From assembly GCF_002159845.1 (NCBI RefSeq), contig NZ_NFJK01000002.1, positions 62,001 to 126,000 of the forward strand: a stretch of DNA of 64,000 nt, read 5' to 3'. This DNA is from Anaeromassilibacillus sp. An250. GTDB taxonomy: Bacteria; Bacillota; Clostridia; Oscillospirales; Acutalibacteraceae. A program made the translations under genes and the position numbers. Positions 8,445 to 16,994 of this stretch are shown here, one piece after another (position 1 is the stretch's first letter; every line of letters begins with the position of its first letter). The notes under the pieces are model-generated. The model had not been told where the DNA came from and searched no databases. It saw nothing but the letters and a program-made list of their open reading frames with translations.

Positions 8445-8993
8445 CTATTCCGCGCCTCTGCGGACAAAGGACACAATCGGTTCGATTTCGGAGCGGTCTA
8501 TAAAATTCACGTCCTTGCCGTAGGTTTCCAGGAGCTGGCGGTCCTCCTCCCGCAGGGAAGAGGGAGCCTTTTTCAAGAGCATCTTCCGGAGCATGGCCAT
8601 CATCGCCCGGTGTACCACCGTTAAGTGCGGATAGTCCAGCCGGCCGCGCAGGTGGAAAAAGGTGCATTGCGCTGCGATATTTGCTGGGAGCGCCTTGTGC
8701 AATTGGCTGCGGATCTGTTCGACATTCGCTGGGTCCTTTGGGTCTGCAATCCCACAGGTAAACAGGATCAGGGGTTTCCCTTCGCATTTGGAGAAATGCT
8801 TCAGAAAAGTGGGAAGCCCTTTGACCCCTCCGGCATAGAGGCCCCCGCCGTACAGGATACAATCATAGCCGCCCAATACATCGGCGGAAATCGCGCGGAC
8901 TGCATAGAGATCTGCGTCCAGCGCTTCTGCCAGCCAGCGCGCATACTGTTCGGTTGCGCCGTATTGCGAACTATAGACAACGATCGTTTTCAT
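8445..8993 (-). CDS. Flavodoxin-domain protein
   Basis: Start placed at 8993, where the conserved flavodoxin N-terminus MKTIVVYSSQYGATEQYARW begins, with AAGGGGGA upstream; this gives 182 residues. The S-S-Q-Y-G-A-T loop is the FMN phosphate-binding site, and YDCILYGGGLYAGGV is the second FMN contact as in the HemG/Flavodoxin_5 group. It probably acts as a cytoplasmic FMN electron carrier or oxidoreductase. It resembles the menaquinone-dependent protoporphyrinogen dehydrogenase group, but no haem genes are nearby, so I keep a general call. It is followed on the same strand by the terminator at 8394. Confidence 0.82.
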   Translation of the reverse strand: MKTIVVYSSQYGATEQYARWLAEALDADLYAVRAISADVLGGYDCILYGGGLYAGGVKGLPTFLKHFSKCEGKPLILFTCGIADPKDPANVEQIRSQLHKALPANIAAQCTFFHLRGRLDYPHLTVVHRAMMAMLRKMLLKKAPSSLREEDRQLLETYGKDVNFIDRSEIEPIVSFVRRGAE

Positions 8994-9077
8994 AAATTCC
9001 CCCTTAGAAATGCAGAGCATGTGTAGCACGGGAAAGCTTTCGCTTGTGCGGCCTTTTATAAAAGATGAAGTTCTCCG

Positions 9078-9449
9078 CTATGTAAGCTGGAATCCATCGA
9101 TTTTCTGGAATTCCACCGTGTAACCGTTCGGGTCCTCCAAAAAGAACGAATAGACCGGTTGGGATGGATGCTGCGCAGGGGCGCTCTGCGGCTGAATGCC
9201 GAGTGCGCAGATGCGCTGGTATTCCGCATCGACGCTCTCCCGGTTGGCGCAATTGAGCGACAAGCACAGGTGTTTGCGGGGGATTTTCCCGTCCCCATAG
9301 GCGACAAAGGCAAAATACCCTTGCTTTGCGTGGAAAATACGGACGGTATCCGAGGCGAAGACCGTGCGCAGGCCGACCACTTGGGTATAAAACATCTCGG
9401 TTTTTGCAAGGTCAAGGCAGGGATAAAACGCCATACAAGAGGTAATCAT
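9078..9449 (-). CDS. VOC (glyoxalase/bleomycin resistance) family protein
   Basis: 123 residues from the ATG at 9449 with GGGAGG 9 bp upstream. It has the fold's paired beta-alpha-beta-beta-beta pattern: ITSCMAFYPCLDLAKTEMFYTQVVGL in the first module and YSFFLEDPNGYTVEFQKIDG at the end, where E in TVEFQ is a typical metal ligand. Members include glyoxalases, isomerases and antibiotic-binding proteins; nothing in the sequence or neighbours fixes the substrate. It lies between the flavodoxin gene and an orphan peptide-binding protein, all on the minus strand. Confidence 0.82.
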   Translation of the reverse strand: MITSCMAFYPCLDLAKTEMFYTQVVGLRTVFASDTVRIFHAKQGYFAFVAYGDGKIPRKHLCLSLNCANRESVDAEYQRICALGIQPQSAPAQHPSQPVYSFFLEDPNGYTVEFQKIDGFQLT

Positions 9450-9536
9450 CGACTGGCCTCCCAGAAAGATATGGATGAAAGCACATGCGCATGCCGCATA
9501 GGAATCATGGAGATGTGCTGCCCGGCGTAAAGCGCT

Positions 9537-11159
9537 TTATAAGCTATCCTTGCCGGCATTGATAAAATCGACGCCTCCGCCATAGGGATGGAACACAATC
9601 CCCGTCACGCCGGGAGCGGTGGCAAAATAGTGGCTTTCGTAGAACAAGGGGTAAAAGATACATTGCTCGTTGAGGTGCCGCTCCATTGCGGCGCAAGAAA
9701 CAGCGGCCTCCGTACCGCTCTGATTTTCCGCATTGGCGAGGTTTTCGTCGAACCCTGCGGAGCGCAGATGGGCCGGATTGTTCGGATTATCGCTGCGGAA
9801 CAGGTTCAGGACGGCCAATGGGCCGGACGATTCCGGCGTAATGGAACAGATGGCGATCTGGTAATTCCCCGAAGAAACCCGGGACGCCAGTTCGTTGTCG
9901 CTGAGCGGTTCCATATTAAAATAGTCGTCAAATTGTGTATTCCATTCGGTCAGCATCTCGTTGACCATCAGCTTGACATCCGGATCGTCCGGGCACAGGA
10001 TGGTCACCTTTGGGAGGGCCTCCAGGCCCAGCTCCTGGATACCGGCGGCCAGATACTGCGCCGCGGCTGTATCCTGTAGGGGATAGAAAGCGCCGCCGCC
10101 CGCCAATTCGCGGTAGTCGTGTCCGAAGAGCTTTGTGTCCGGCGGGATGATGTTTTCCGCAGCTGTTGCGCCCTCCGGAAGATGGGCCAAGACTTTTTCA
10201 CGCGAAAACGCCTGGGTAAAAGCCTTGCGGATATTGAGGTTTTGCATCACCTCATCTTGCGTGTTAAAGCACAGCCCCCACGTGGTATCTTCAAAGCCGG
10301 TCACAGTGCAGCCCGCTTCCTTGGCTTCTTCGACCAGGTCGGAGGGCATGGCGATGGCGTCCACGGTTCCATCCGTCAAAGCGGCCACGGGGTCGGAAAC
10401 ATCGACCTTTTTGTTGCCGATGCTGAACTTGACGTCGGACGGGAGCGGCTGGCTATTGCCGGAATAGCTGGGAGAGCGGCGCAAATTGATGTAGGAACCG
10501 TGTTCCCAGCCGTACACGCCGTCGATGGCAAGGGGGCCATTGCACAGCAACGTAGAACGATCCAGGCCGTAGCGTCCGCCTGTGGTGAGGAAAAAATCCT
10601 TGTGACAGGGCATGAAGACGGCGGAAGCGGTACGCTCCGGGAAGTCTTCGCAGGAATATTCCAATTGCACCGATAGGGTATGGGCATCCAAAGCGGAAAC
10701 CCCCAGCTGCTCCACCGGCAATTCCCCGGCATGGACGGCGCGAGCGTTTTGGATGCAATACATGGGGCTGCATGTGGACGAGTTGGTTGCGGGGTCCAGC
10801 GCGCGCTGGAAGGCATAGACGAAGTCGTCAGCGGTCACAGGCGTATTGTCATCGTCGTTCCAAACGGCGTCCTCGCGCAGCTGGAAGGTGAATTGGGTAA
10901 AATCGGCGTTGGAAGTCCAACTCTCCGCCACACCGGGCACAGCATTGCCGTCGGCGTCCAGGCGGGTTAATCCCTCAAAAAGGGCCTGGATGAGGATGAT
11001 GCCGGATTCATCGGCGGCGATTTGCGGATCGAGCGTCTCCGGCTCCGCGGCCAGATGGTATTGGAAGGATTTGTTTGCATTGCTGGGTTCGTCTTGCTCA
11101 CATGCGGCAAGGGAAAACAAAAGAATCACACACAAGAAAATTGCCGCAAAACGTTTCAT
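9537..11159 (-). CDS. Oligopeptide-binding lipoprotein (orphan OppA/DppA type)
   Basis: Start at 11159 (GGAAGGAGTGACGGA upstream) gives 540 residues with a lipoprotein signal MKRFAAIFLCVILLFSLAAC, lipobox Cys at 20. The mature part has SBP_bac_5 landmarks: FQYHLAAEPETLDPQIA, IQALFEGLTRLDADGN, VAESWTSNADFTQFTFQLREDAVWND and VTADDFVYAFQRALDP. It would bind peptides outside the membrane. No permease or ATPase genes accompany it, so it may serve the oppBCDF transporter encoded at 28.8-32.8 kb or another one. It differs clearly from the OppA at 32.9 kb. A longer open frame from 11216 has no better start site. Confidence 0.9.
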   Translation of the reverse strand: MKRFAAIFLCVILLFSLAACEQDEPSNANKSFQYHLAAEPETLDPQIAADESGIILIQALFEGLTRLDADGNAVPGVAESWTSNADFTQFTFQLREDAVWNDDDNTPVTADDFVYAFQRALDPATNSSTCSPMYCIQNARAVHAGELPVEQLGVSALDAHTLSVQLEYSCEDFPERTASAVFMPCHKDFFLTTGGRYGLDRSTLLCNGPLAIDGVYGWEHGSYINLRRSPSYSGNSQPLPSDVKFSIGNKKVDVSDPVAALTDGTVDAIAMPSDLVEEAKEAGCTVTGFEDTTWGLCFNTQDEVMQNLNIRKAFTQAFSREKVLAHLPEGATAAENIIPPDTKLFGHDYRELAGGGAFYPLQDTAAAQYLAAGIQELGLEALPKVTILCPDDPDVKLMVNEMLTEWNTQFDDYFNMEPLSDNELASRVSSGNYQIAICSITPESSGPLAVLNLFRSDNPNNPAHLRSAGFDENLANAENQSGTEAAVSCAAMERHLNEQCIFYPLFYESHYFATAPGVTGIVFHPYGGGVDFINAGKDSL

Positions 11160-11321
11160 TCCGTCACTCCTTCCCGTTTTTTCATTTATTCTAACATCTT
11201 TTCTGAGGCAATGCAATGTGGATACAAAATTGTCATAGAAACGTAAGCTTTGCGTAATCCAATGCCGGATGGAACCGAAAAATTGCCACTCGAAAAGGAT
11301 TCGAAAAAATGGAAATGCTCC

Positions 11322-11350
11322 TATACAACCCCCGTTTCATAGGGTATAAT
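11322..11350 (+). promoter_or_regulatory. Predicted promoter of the superoxide reductase gene
   Basis: -35 TATACA (11322-11327), 17-bp spacer, perfect -10 TATAAT (11345-11350), about 70 bp before the start codon. Confidence 0.6.
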
Positions 11351-11421
11351 AAATGTGTGGGAAACATGCATCCCACAAAAAATATTTATGACTAAGAAAA
11401 ATCGGAATGGAGGTCAAAAGG

Positions 11422-11811
11422 ATGAGCAAAGAAGTCAAGTTTTATATTTGCAAGCATTGCGGGAATATTGTCGGGTTGATTCATGATTCCGGCGTGCCGC
11501 TGGTTTGCTGTGGGGAAAAAATGAGCGAATTGGTCCCCAACACCACAGAGGGCGCAACGGAGAAGCACCTGCCGGTGGTTGAGATGGATGGGAATGTTGT
11601 CAAGGTCAGCGTGGGAAGCGTTGAGCATCCATCGACGGAAGAGCATTATATTGCTTGGGTATATCTGCAGACGGCGCATGGCGGCCAGCGCAAGGCCATC
11701 CAGCCGGGAGAGAAGCCGGTTGTATCCTTTGCATTGCAGGATGACGAGTTGATCGCCGTTTATGCGTACTGCAATCTTCATGGCCTGTGGAAAACAGAAA
11801 TTAAGAAATAA
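11422..11811 (+). CDS. dfx: Superoxide reductase (class I desulfoferrodoxin)
   Basis: 129 residues from the ATG at 11422 (GGAGGTC 8 bp upstream); the ATG at 11407 lies inside the ribosome-binding region and is rejected. The N-terminal desulforedoxin centre is complete with C10, C13, C29 and C30. The catalytic iron site is also complete: H49, H69, H75, C117 and H120, with the E47-K48 loop that guides superoxide. The enzyme reduces superoxide to hydrogen peroxide without making oxygen, which fits a strict anaerobe. It is monocistronic, with its own promoter and a strong terminator. Confidence 0.97.
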   Translation: MSKEVKFYICKHCGNIVGLIHDSGVPLVCCGEKMSELVPNTTEGATEKHLPVVEMDGNVVKVSVGSVEHPSTEEHYIAWVYLQTAHGGQRKAIQPGEKPVVSFALQDDELIAVYAYCNLHGLWKTEIKK

Positions 11812-11838
11812 ATCTTCCATCTACAATCCACACATAGG

Positions 11839-11880
11839 AAAAGGGCGCTTCCCCTCTCGGGGAAACGCCCTTTTCCTGTT
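11839..11880 (+). terminator. Terminator after superoxide reductase
   Basis: AAAAGGGCG (11839-11847) pairs with CGCCCTTTT (11866-11874); an inner CCCC/GGGG pair closes a TCTC loop. The stem is A/U-flanked, so it may work from both sides. Confidence 0.85.
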
Positions 11881-11956
11881 TGGAGGACGGATTGTCAATT
11901 TGTATTGTAGAACGGGATATTCCAGCAACTGCTAGTAGGTCCGCGTTCCACAAGCT

Positions 11957-11984
11957 GGGGCGGAAGCCTGTTTCCTTCCGCCCC
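11957..11984. terminator. Possible 3'-end hairpin of gpmI
   Basis: GGGGCGGAAG (11957-11966) pairs with CTTCCGCCCC (11975-11984). It lies 29 bp beyond the gpmI stop on the minus strand but has no clear U tract, so termination efficiency is doubtful. Confidence 0.4.
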
Positions 11985-12012
11985 CTCTAACACAATGGGA
12001 AGAACGGCCGGT

Positions 12013-13533
12013 TTATTCCTCGATGAGGGAACGGCCGTCCATTTCCGCAGGCTGGGGCAGGCCCAGGATCTGCAGCATGGTGGGGGCGATGTCCGCAAGG
12101 CGGCCGCCTTTGCGCAGCTTCTTGCAGGGATAGCCGACCACACAGAAGGGAACGGGGTTGGTTGTATGCGCGGTGAACGGGGAGCCATCTTCCTCGTACA
12201 TCTTGTCCGCATTGCCGTGGTCCGCTGTAATCAGCGCCACGCCGTCCTGCTTGGCGATCGCGTCCAATACGCGTCCAACGCAGGTATCCACTGCTTCCAC
12301 AGCGGCCTTTGCAGCGTCAAATACACCCGTATGGCCGACCATGTCGCAGTTTGCATAGTTCAGGATAATCACATCGTATTTGCCGGATTCAATGCGCTCG
12401 ATCAACCGGTCGGTGACCTCGTAAGCGCTCATCTCCGGCTGCAAATCGTAGGTGGCCACCTTCGGGGAGTTGACCAGCACGCGGTCCTCGTTGGGATACT
12501 GCTTTTCGACGCCGCCGTTGAAGAAGAACGTCACATGCGCGTATTTCTCCGTCTCTGCAATGCGCAGCTGGGTCAGGCCCTTGTCGGAGATGTATTCGCC
12601 AAAGGTGTTCTTCAGGCTCTGCGGCTTAAAGGCCACCAGGACGTTCGGCATGGTAGCGTCGTACTGCGTCATGCAGACGTATTTGACCGGGAAGAAGCCC
12701 TTCTTGCGCTCAAAGCCGGTGAATTCCGGATCGACAAAGGTGCGCGTAATTTCGCGCGCACGGTCCGGGCGGAAGTTAAAGAAGATAATGGAATCGTCCG
12801 CGCCGATTTCTGCGCCCTCTGCGCAGACGGTTGGAACGACGAATTCGTCGGTTACATTCTCTTTATAGGAATCCTCTACCGCCTGGACCGGGTCGGCACA
12901 CTGGATGCCTTCGCCGTATACCATGGCCGCATAGGCCTTCTCCACGCGCTCCCAGCGGTTGTCGCGGTCCATCGCATAGTAGCGGCCCATCACGGTGGCA
13001 ATTTGACCCACGCCGATCTCTTTGAGCTTCTCGGCGCACTCGGCTACATAATCCTTGCCGGAGGAAGGCGGGACATCGCGGCCGTCGAGCAATGCATGGA
13101 CATAGACCTTTTTCAGGCCGCGGCGCTTGGCCAATTCCACCAAGGCATACAGGTGGGTATTGTGGCTGTGCACGCCGCCGTCGGAGAGCAGCCCGATGAG
13201 GTGCAGCGCGGCCTTTTTCGCAATGGCGTTGTCCACTGCGGAGATGAAGGCGGAATTCTCAAAGAAATCGCCATCCTGGATGGCTTTGGTGATGCGGGTC
13301 AGCTCCTGGTACACAATGCGGCCGGCGCCGATGTTGGTGTGGCCGACTTCGGAGTTTCCCATCTGGCCATCCGGCAGGCCGACGTCCATACCGGAAGCCC
13401 CGATCTGGGTGATCGGGTTGCTGCCGAAGACGCGGTCCAGGTTCGGCTTGTTGGCCGCCTTGATTGCGTTGCCGTAATCGCCGCCAATGCCAAAACCATC
13501 TAAAATCATCAAAATCAGAGGTTTTTTACTCAT
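12013..13533 (-). CDS. gpmI: 2,3-bisphosphoglycerate-independent phosphoglycerate mutase
   Basis: 506 residues, normal for the family, starting MSKKPLILMILDGFGI with GGAGAT upstream. The alkaline-phosphatase-type metal site is seen in LDGFG at the start and in TADHGNADKMYEEDG near the C-terminus. The catalytic serine is in MGNSEVGHTNIGAGR about residue 61. It interconverts 3- and 2-phosphoglycerate with two Mn2+ ions, and Mn dependence makes it a spore-relevant enzyme in Firmicutes. It is the last gene of the pgk-tpiA-gpmI run, 42 bp after tpiA. Confidence 0.97.
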   Translation of the reverse strand: MSKKPLILMILDGFGIGGDYGNAIKAANKPNLDRVFGSNPITQIGASGMDVGLPDGQMGNSEVGHTNIGAGRIVYQELTRITKAIQDGDFFENSAFISAVDNAIAKKAALHLIGLLSDGGVHSHNTHLYALVELAKRRGLKKVYVHALLDGRDVPPSSGKDYVAECAEKLKEIGVGQIATVMGRYYAMDRDNRWERVEKAYAAMVYGEGIQCADPVQAVEDSYKENVTDEFVVPTVCAEGAEIGADDSIIFFNFRPDRAREITRTFVDPEFTGFERKKGFFPVKYVCMTQYDATMPNVLVAFKPQSLKNTFGEYISDKGLTQLRIAETEKYAHVTFFFNGGVEKQYPNEDRVLVNSPKVATYDLQPEMSAYEVTDRLIERIESGKYDVIILNYANCDMVGHTGVFDAAKAAVEAVDTCVGRVLDAIAKQDGVALITADHGNADKMYEEDGSPFTAHTTNPVPFCVVGYPCKKLRKGGRLADIAPTMLQILGLPQPAEMDGRSLIEE

Positions 13534-13575
13534 GTATGATTCGATCTCCTACTCTATTAAACATTGCAGGGGATA

Positions 13576-14346
13576 TTAGCCCTGCGTAGCAGCTTTGACA
13601 ATCTCCGCGAAGTCTGCGGGTTTCAAGGAAGCGCCGCCGATCAGGCCGCCGTCCACATCGGGCTGCGCCAGCAGTTCCGCCGCATTCTTCGCGTTCATCG
13701 AACCGCCGTACTGAATCGTCATCGCATTGGCGGCCGCCTCGTCGTAGAGGCCCTTCACGGTCTCGCGGATGATGGCGCAGACCTCGTTGGCCTGCTCTGC
13801 GGTCGCGGTCTTGCCGGTGCCAATTGCCCAGACCGGCTCATAAGCGATGATCACGCGGGAGAGCTCGTCCTTGCTGACGCCCTGCAACGCGATTTTCGTC
13901 TGCATAGCCACCAGCTCGGCGGTGATGCCCTGTTCGCGCTGCTCCAAATATTCGCCCACGCAGAGGATCACGGTCAGGCCGCTGTCCAATGCAGCGCGCA
14001 CGCGCTTGTTGACGGTGACGTCCGTCTCGCCAAAATAGGTGCGGCGCTCGCTGTGGCCGATGATAACGTATTTTACGCCCATTGCGGTGAGCATATTTGC
14101 GGAAATTTCTCCCGTGTAAGCGCCGGAAACTTCCCAGTGGCAGTTCTCCGCGCCCACGCCGATGTTGGTGCCTGCGGTTGCCTCCAGAGCGGTGGCAAGA
14201 TCCACATACGGGACGCAAACAACGACGTCACAGCCTGCGCCAGCGACCAACGGCTTGATGCCTTCGATCAGCTCTTTGGCCTCGGCAGGGGTCTTGTTCA
14301 TTTTCCAGTTGCCGGCGATGACGGCTTTTCTCAGTGCTTTGTTCAT
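13576..14346 (-). CDS. tpiA: Triosephosphate isomerase
   Basis: 256 residues beginning [20 protein letters not shown], where the N and K of GNWKMNK contact the substrate. The electrophilic His is in VIIGHSERR and the catalytic Glu in [14 protein letters not shown]; the phosphate-gripping loop is [12 protein letters not shown]. It interconverts dihydroxyacetone phosphate and glyceraldehyde 3-phosphate. The gene sits between pgk and gpmI on the minus strand; the pgk-side gap contains a terminator-like hairpin. Confidence 0.98.
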   Translation of the reverse strand: MNKALRKAVIAGNWKMNKTPAEAKELIEGIKPLVAGAGCDVVVCVPYVDLATALEATAGTNIGVGAENCHWEVSGAYTGEISANMLTAMGVKYVIIGHSERRTYFGETDVTVNKRVRAALDSGLTVILCVGEYLEQREQGITAELVAMQTKIALQGVSKDELSRVIIAYEPVWAIGTGKTATAEQANEVCAIIRETVKGLYDEAAANAMTIQYGGSMNAKNAAELLAQPDVDGGLIGGASLKPADFAEIVKAATQG

Positions 14347-14374
14347 GGATGTCTATCCCCTTTTATATGATAGT

Positions 14375-14447
14375 CAAAAAAGAAGCCTCCGGCGGGAACC
14401 GCACAGCCGGGAACGAATCCCTGGCAGGCGGGAGTCCCCGCCGAAGG
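14375..14447 (-). terminator. Intercistronic terminator-like hairpin between pgk and tpiA
   Basis: On the minus strand CCTTCGGCGGG (14447-14437) pairs, with one mismatch, with CCCGCCGGAGG (14396-14386), followed by CTTCTTTTTTG. The loop of about 40 nt holds smaller GC stems. It probably gives partial termination, lowering tpiA-gpmI mRNA relative to pgk. Confidence 0.6.
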
Positions 14448-14461
14448 CGCGGATGCTCAAA

Positions 14462-15658
14462 TTAGTCCTTATCGTTCAAGCAGGCAATGCCCGGGAGAAC
14501 CTTGCCCTCCAGGAACTCGAGGGAAGCGCCGCCGCCCGTGGAGATATGGGTCATCTTGTCCGCGAAGCCGAGCTTCTCAACCGCAGCAGCGGAATCGCCG
14601 CCGCCGATGATGGAGATTGCGCCGCTGTCTGCAACAGCCTTCGCAACGGCGATCGTGCCGTTTGCAAAAGCATCCCACTCGGAGACGCCCATCGGTCCGT
14701 TCCAGACCACGGTTCCAGCACCCTTGATGGCGTCTGCGAACAGCTCACAGGTCTTCGGGCCGATGTCCATGCCCATCCAGCCGTCCGGGATTTGGTCGGA
14801 ATCGACGACCTTGTTCTCTGCGTCGGCCTTATACTCGGTTGCAACAACGTTGTCCACCGGGAGCAGGAACTTGACGCCCTTTTCCTTGGCCTTTGCCATC
14901 GTGTCCTTTGCCAGCTCGACCTTGTCGCTCTCGCAGATGGAGGTGCCGATGGAATAGCCCAGTGCGTTCATGAAGGTATAAGCCATGCCGCCGCCGATGA
15001 TGAGGGTGTCCACCTTGTCCAGCAGGTTGGTGATGACGCCGATCTTATCGGAGACCTTCGCGCCGCCCAGAATGGCGACGAACGGGCGCTTCGGGTCGGT
15101 GAGCGCGCCGCCCATGATGGTGATTTCCTTCTGGATCAGATAGCCGCAGACAGCCGGCAGATAGTCGGCAACGCCAGCGGTGGAAGCATGCGCACGATGT
15201 GCCGTGCCAAATGCGTCATTGACATAAATTTCCGCCAAGGAAGCGAGCTCCTTTGCGAAGGCCGGATCGTTCTTTTCTTCTTCCTTATGGAAGCGGACGT
15301 TTTCGATCATCTCGACCTCGCCGTCCTGCAGGGAAGCGGCGATGCTCTTTGCGCTCTCGCCGACAACGTCCTTCGCCATCTTGACTTCCTGGCCGAGTGC
15401 CTTGGAGAGGTATTCAGCGACCGGAGCGAGGGAATACTTCATGTTGAATTCACCCTTCGGGCGGCCCAGATGGGAGCAGAGGATGACCTTCGCTTTGTGG
15501 TCGATCAAATATTTAATGGTTTTCATAGCCTCGTTGATGCGCTTCGGGTCGGTGATGTTGCCCTCTGCATCAAACGGGACGTTAAAGTCGCAGCGGACGA
15601 GGACTCTCTTGCCCGCTACGTCGATGTCTTCGACAGTTTTTTTATTCAGGTAATTCAT
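14462..15658 (-). CDS. pgk: Phosphoglycerate kinase
   Basis: 398 residues, full length. Landmarks: [12 protein letters not shown] near the start, [11 protein letters not shown], the nucleotide-binding [19 protein letters not shown], and the C-terminal [16 protein letters not shown] followed by [20 protein letters not shown]. It makes ATP from 1,3-bisphosphoglycerate. AAGGAG precedes the ATG and a good promoter lies at 15711-15739. It heads the pgk-tpiA-gpmI operon; gap is encoded separately at 48.8 kb. Confidence 0.98.
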   Translation of the reverse strand: MNYLNKKTVEDIDVAGKRVLVRCDFNVPFDAEGNITDPKRINEAMKTIKYLIDHKAKVILCSHLGRPKGEFNMKYSLAPVAEYLSKALGQEVKMAKDVVGESAKSIAASLQDGEVEMIENVRFHKEEEKNDPAFAKELASLAEIYVNDAFGTAHRAHASTAGVADYLPAVCGYLIQKEITIMGGALTDPKRPFVAILGGAKVSDKIGVITNLLDKVDTLIIGGGMAYTFMNALGYSIGTSICESDKVELAKDTMAKAKEKGVKFLLPVDNVVATEYKADAENKVVDSDQIPDGWMGMDIGPKTCELFADAIKGAGTVVWNGPMGVSEWDAFANGTIAVAKAVADSGAISIIGGGDSAAAVEKLGFADKMTHISTGGGASLEFLEGKVLPGIACLNDKD

Positions 15659-15710
15659 AACGTTTGCGCTCCTTTATTTGAATTTTCAGAGTCTTCTACG
15701 CTTGATTTTC

Positions 15711-15739
15711 AGTATACAATAAATGGGAATTATTTTCAA
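15711..15739 (-). promoter_or_regulatory. Predicted promoter of the pgk-tpiA-gpmI operon
   Basis: Read on the minus strand: -35 TTGAAA (15739-15734), 17-bp spacer, -10 TATACT (15716-15711), about 53 bp before the pgk start. Confidence 0.65.
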
Positions 15740-15791
15740 GAGAGAAGACCCGATTTTTGCAGGGTCCAAGGCGGTTTTCCGGCGCTTTCTG

Positions 15792-16295
15792 TCAATCCCA
15801 GGAGAGCCGGTGAAGCTGCCCGGCGCAGAGAAGATCCGGATAATTCCACTGCCGCAATACTTCATAGACGCCGATCGCCACCGAATTCGAGAGGTTCAGG
15901 CTGCGCGCGTCCGGATTGTTCAGCATGGGAATGCGGACGCAGTTATCCGGGTGCTGAAGGAGCAGCTCTTCCGGCAGTCCGGCAGTCTCCTTGCCAAACA
16001 CCAGATAACAGCCGTCCGGATAGGTGACGTCGGAATGCACATGCCGCGCCTTTGTAGAAAAATAGTAGAAATTGCCGCTGTTTTGCCTGAAAAAATCGGA
16101 AAGACTATCGTAATAGGTGATGTCCAAAAGATGCCAGTAATCCAGGCCCGCGCGCTTGAGCTTCCGGTCGTCGATTTTAAACCCCATCAGCCCGACCAGG
16201 TGAAGCCGGGCGCCGGTGGCCGCGCAGGTGCGGGCGATATTTCCGGTGTTTTGCGGGATTTCCGGTTCCACCAGTACAATGTTGAGTGTTGCCAT
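15792..16295 (-). CDS. trmL: tRNA (cytidine(34)-2'-O)-methyltransferase TrmL
   Basis: A SPOUT-class methyltransferase of 167 residues from the ATG at 16295, about ten residues longer than E. coli TrmL. It begins MATLNIVLVEPEIPQNTGNI, the family hallmark, and ends with the knot motifs CYLVFGKETAGLP and RIPMLNNPDARSLNLSNSVA that bind S-adenosylmethionine. It methylates the wobble base of tRNA-Leu isoacceptors. GGGGGAG is 10 bp upstream of this ATG; the upstream ATG at 16304 is too close to that site. It lies between pgk and the promoter-facing side of the next plus-strand gene. Confidence 0.93.
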   Translation of the reverse strand: MATLNIVLVEPEIPQNTGNIARTCAATGARLHLVGLMGFKIDDRKLKRAGLDYWHLLDITYYDSLSDFFRQNSGNFYYFSTKARHVHSDVTYPDGCYLVFGKETAGLPEELLLQHPDNCVRIPMLNNPDARSLNLSNSVAIGVYEVLRQWNYPDLLCAGQLHRLSWD

Positions 16296-16441
16296 GTTTT
16301 TCATTCTCCCCCGGGACATGCCCGATTTCAGTTTTGCTAAGATGCATGGCCATTATACCATCAATCGCCAGAAACCGCAAAATTTTGCAAAAGGACCGGA
16401 AACAAACGGAACCGATATTCACCCATAAGGAGGGGAAACTA

Positions 16442-16687
16442 ATGCGGGGGAACACCCTGATCGAATTGTTGGAAAAATCGAATGCAATTTGGAGGTCGTA
16501 TATGATGTATAAGGAAACGATGGGCTTTGTCAAAGGAATCGGCGCGGGTATTGTCGCCAGTGTTGCGGTGGCGGCGGTCGGCAGCCAAATGATGAAGAAG
16601 AACCGCCATCTGCGCCGGGATGCACACCGCGCCATGCATGCGGTCGGCCATGCGATGCAGAATGTGGAGCATATGTTTAAAGCGTAA
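16442..16687 (+). CDS. Small Gly/Ala-rich membrane-associated protein
   Basis: 81 residues from 16442 (AAGGAGGGG, 6 bp upstream). A second in-frame ATG pair at 16502/16505 also has a good site (GGAGG) and would give about 61 residues starting MMYKETMGFVKGIGAGIVAS. The centre GIGAGIVASVAVAAVGSQMM is one weak transmembrane or amphipathic segment, followed by a basic, His/Met-rich end. Function unknown; short proteins of this general kind are common in Clostridia. The two possible starts could give a soluble-headed and a headless form. Confidence 0.7.
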   Translation: MRGNTLIELLEKSNAIWRSYMMYKETMGFVKGIGAGIVASVAVAAVGSQMMKKNRHLRRDAHRAMHAVGHAMQNVEHMFKA

Positions 16688-16806
16688 TTGCTTTGCCATA
16701 GCTGTTTCAGGGGCTCCGCGATGATAGTAGCTCATAAAAATGGCGGTATGCTGGGAATGGCTCCCTGCATCTGCGGAAGCAGAGGAATCTTGCTCCAAAG
16801 AAACAG

Positions 16807-16858
16807 CGAGGCCCCTGTCCAGGAAATCTCCTGGGCAGGGGCCTCGTTTCTTGTTTTG
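16807..16858 (+). terminator. Strong intrinsic terminator
   Basis: CGAGGCCCCTG (16807-16817) pairs with CAGGGGCCTCG (16836-16846); the inner CCAGG/CCTGG extends the stem. TTTCTTGTTTT follows. Confidence 0.85.
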
Positions 16859-16902
16859 CTTGTGCAGCGGACCCGTGAAAAGGCGCTGTGCGTCTGAAAT
16901 CC

Positions 16903-16931
16903 TTGCGGAACCAGCGCGAAACATGTATAAT
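16903..16931 (+). promoter_or_regulatory. Predicted promoter of the MORN/MBL gene pair
   Basis: -35 TTGCGG (16903-16908), 17-bp spacer, perfect -10 TATAAT (16926-16931), 64 bp before the MORN gene start. Confidence 0.6.
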
Positions 16932-16994
16932 GACCTTATATATAATGATAGAGATAGAAAGCCTTTGCTTTCTTTGATTAAGGAAGGATCGACT

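Larger units (their letters stand above)
16688..16994 (+). other. Intergenic region with terminator and promoter
   Basis: 307 bp between the small protein and the MORN gene. It holds the terminator at 16807-16858 and the promoter at 16903-16931; I see no gene in it. Confidence 0.6.
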
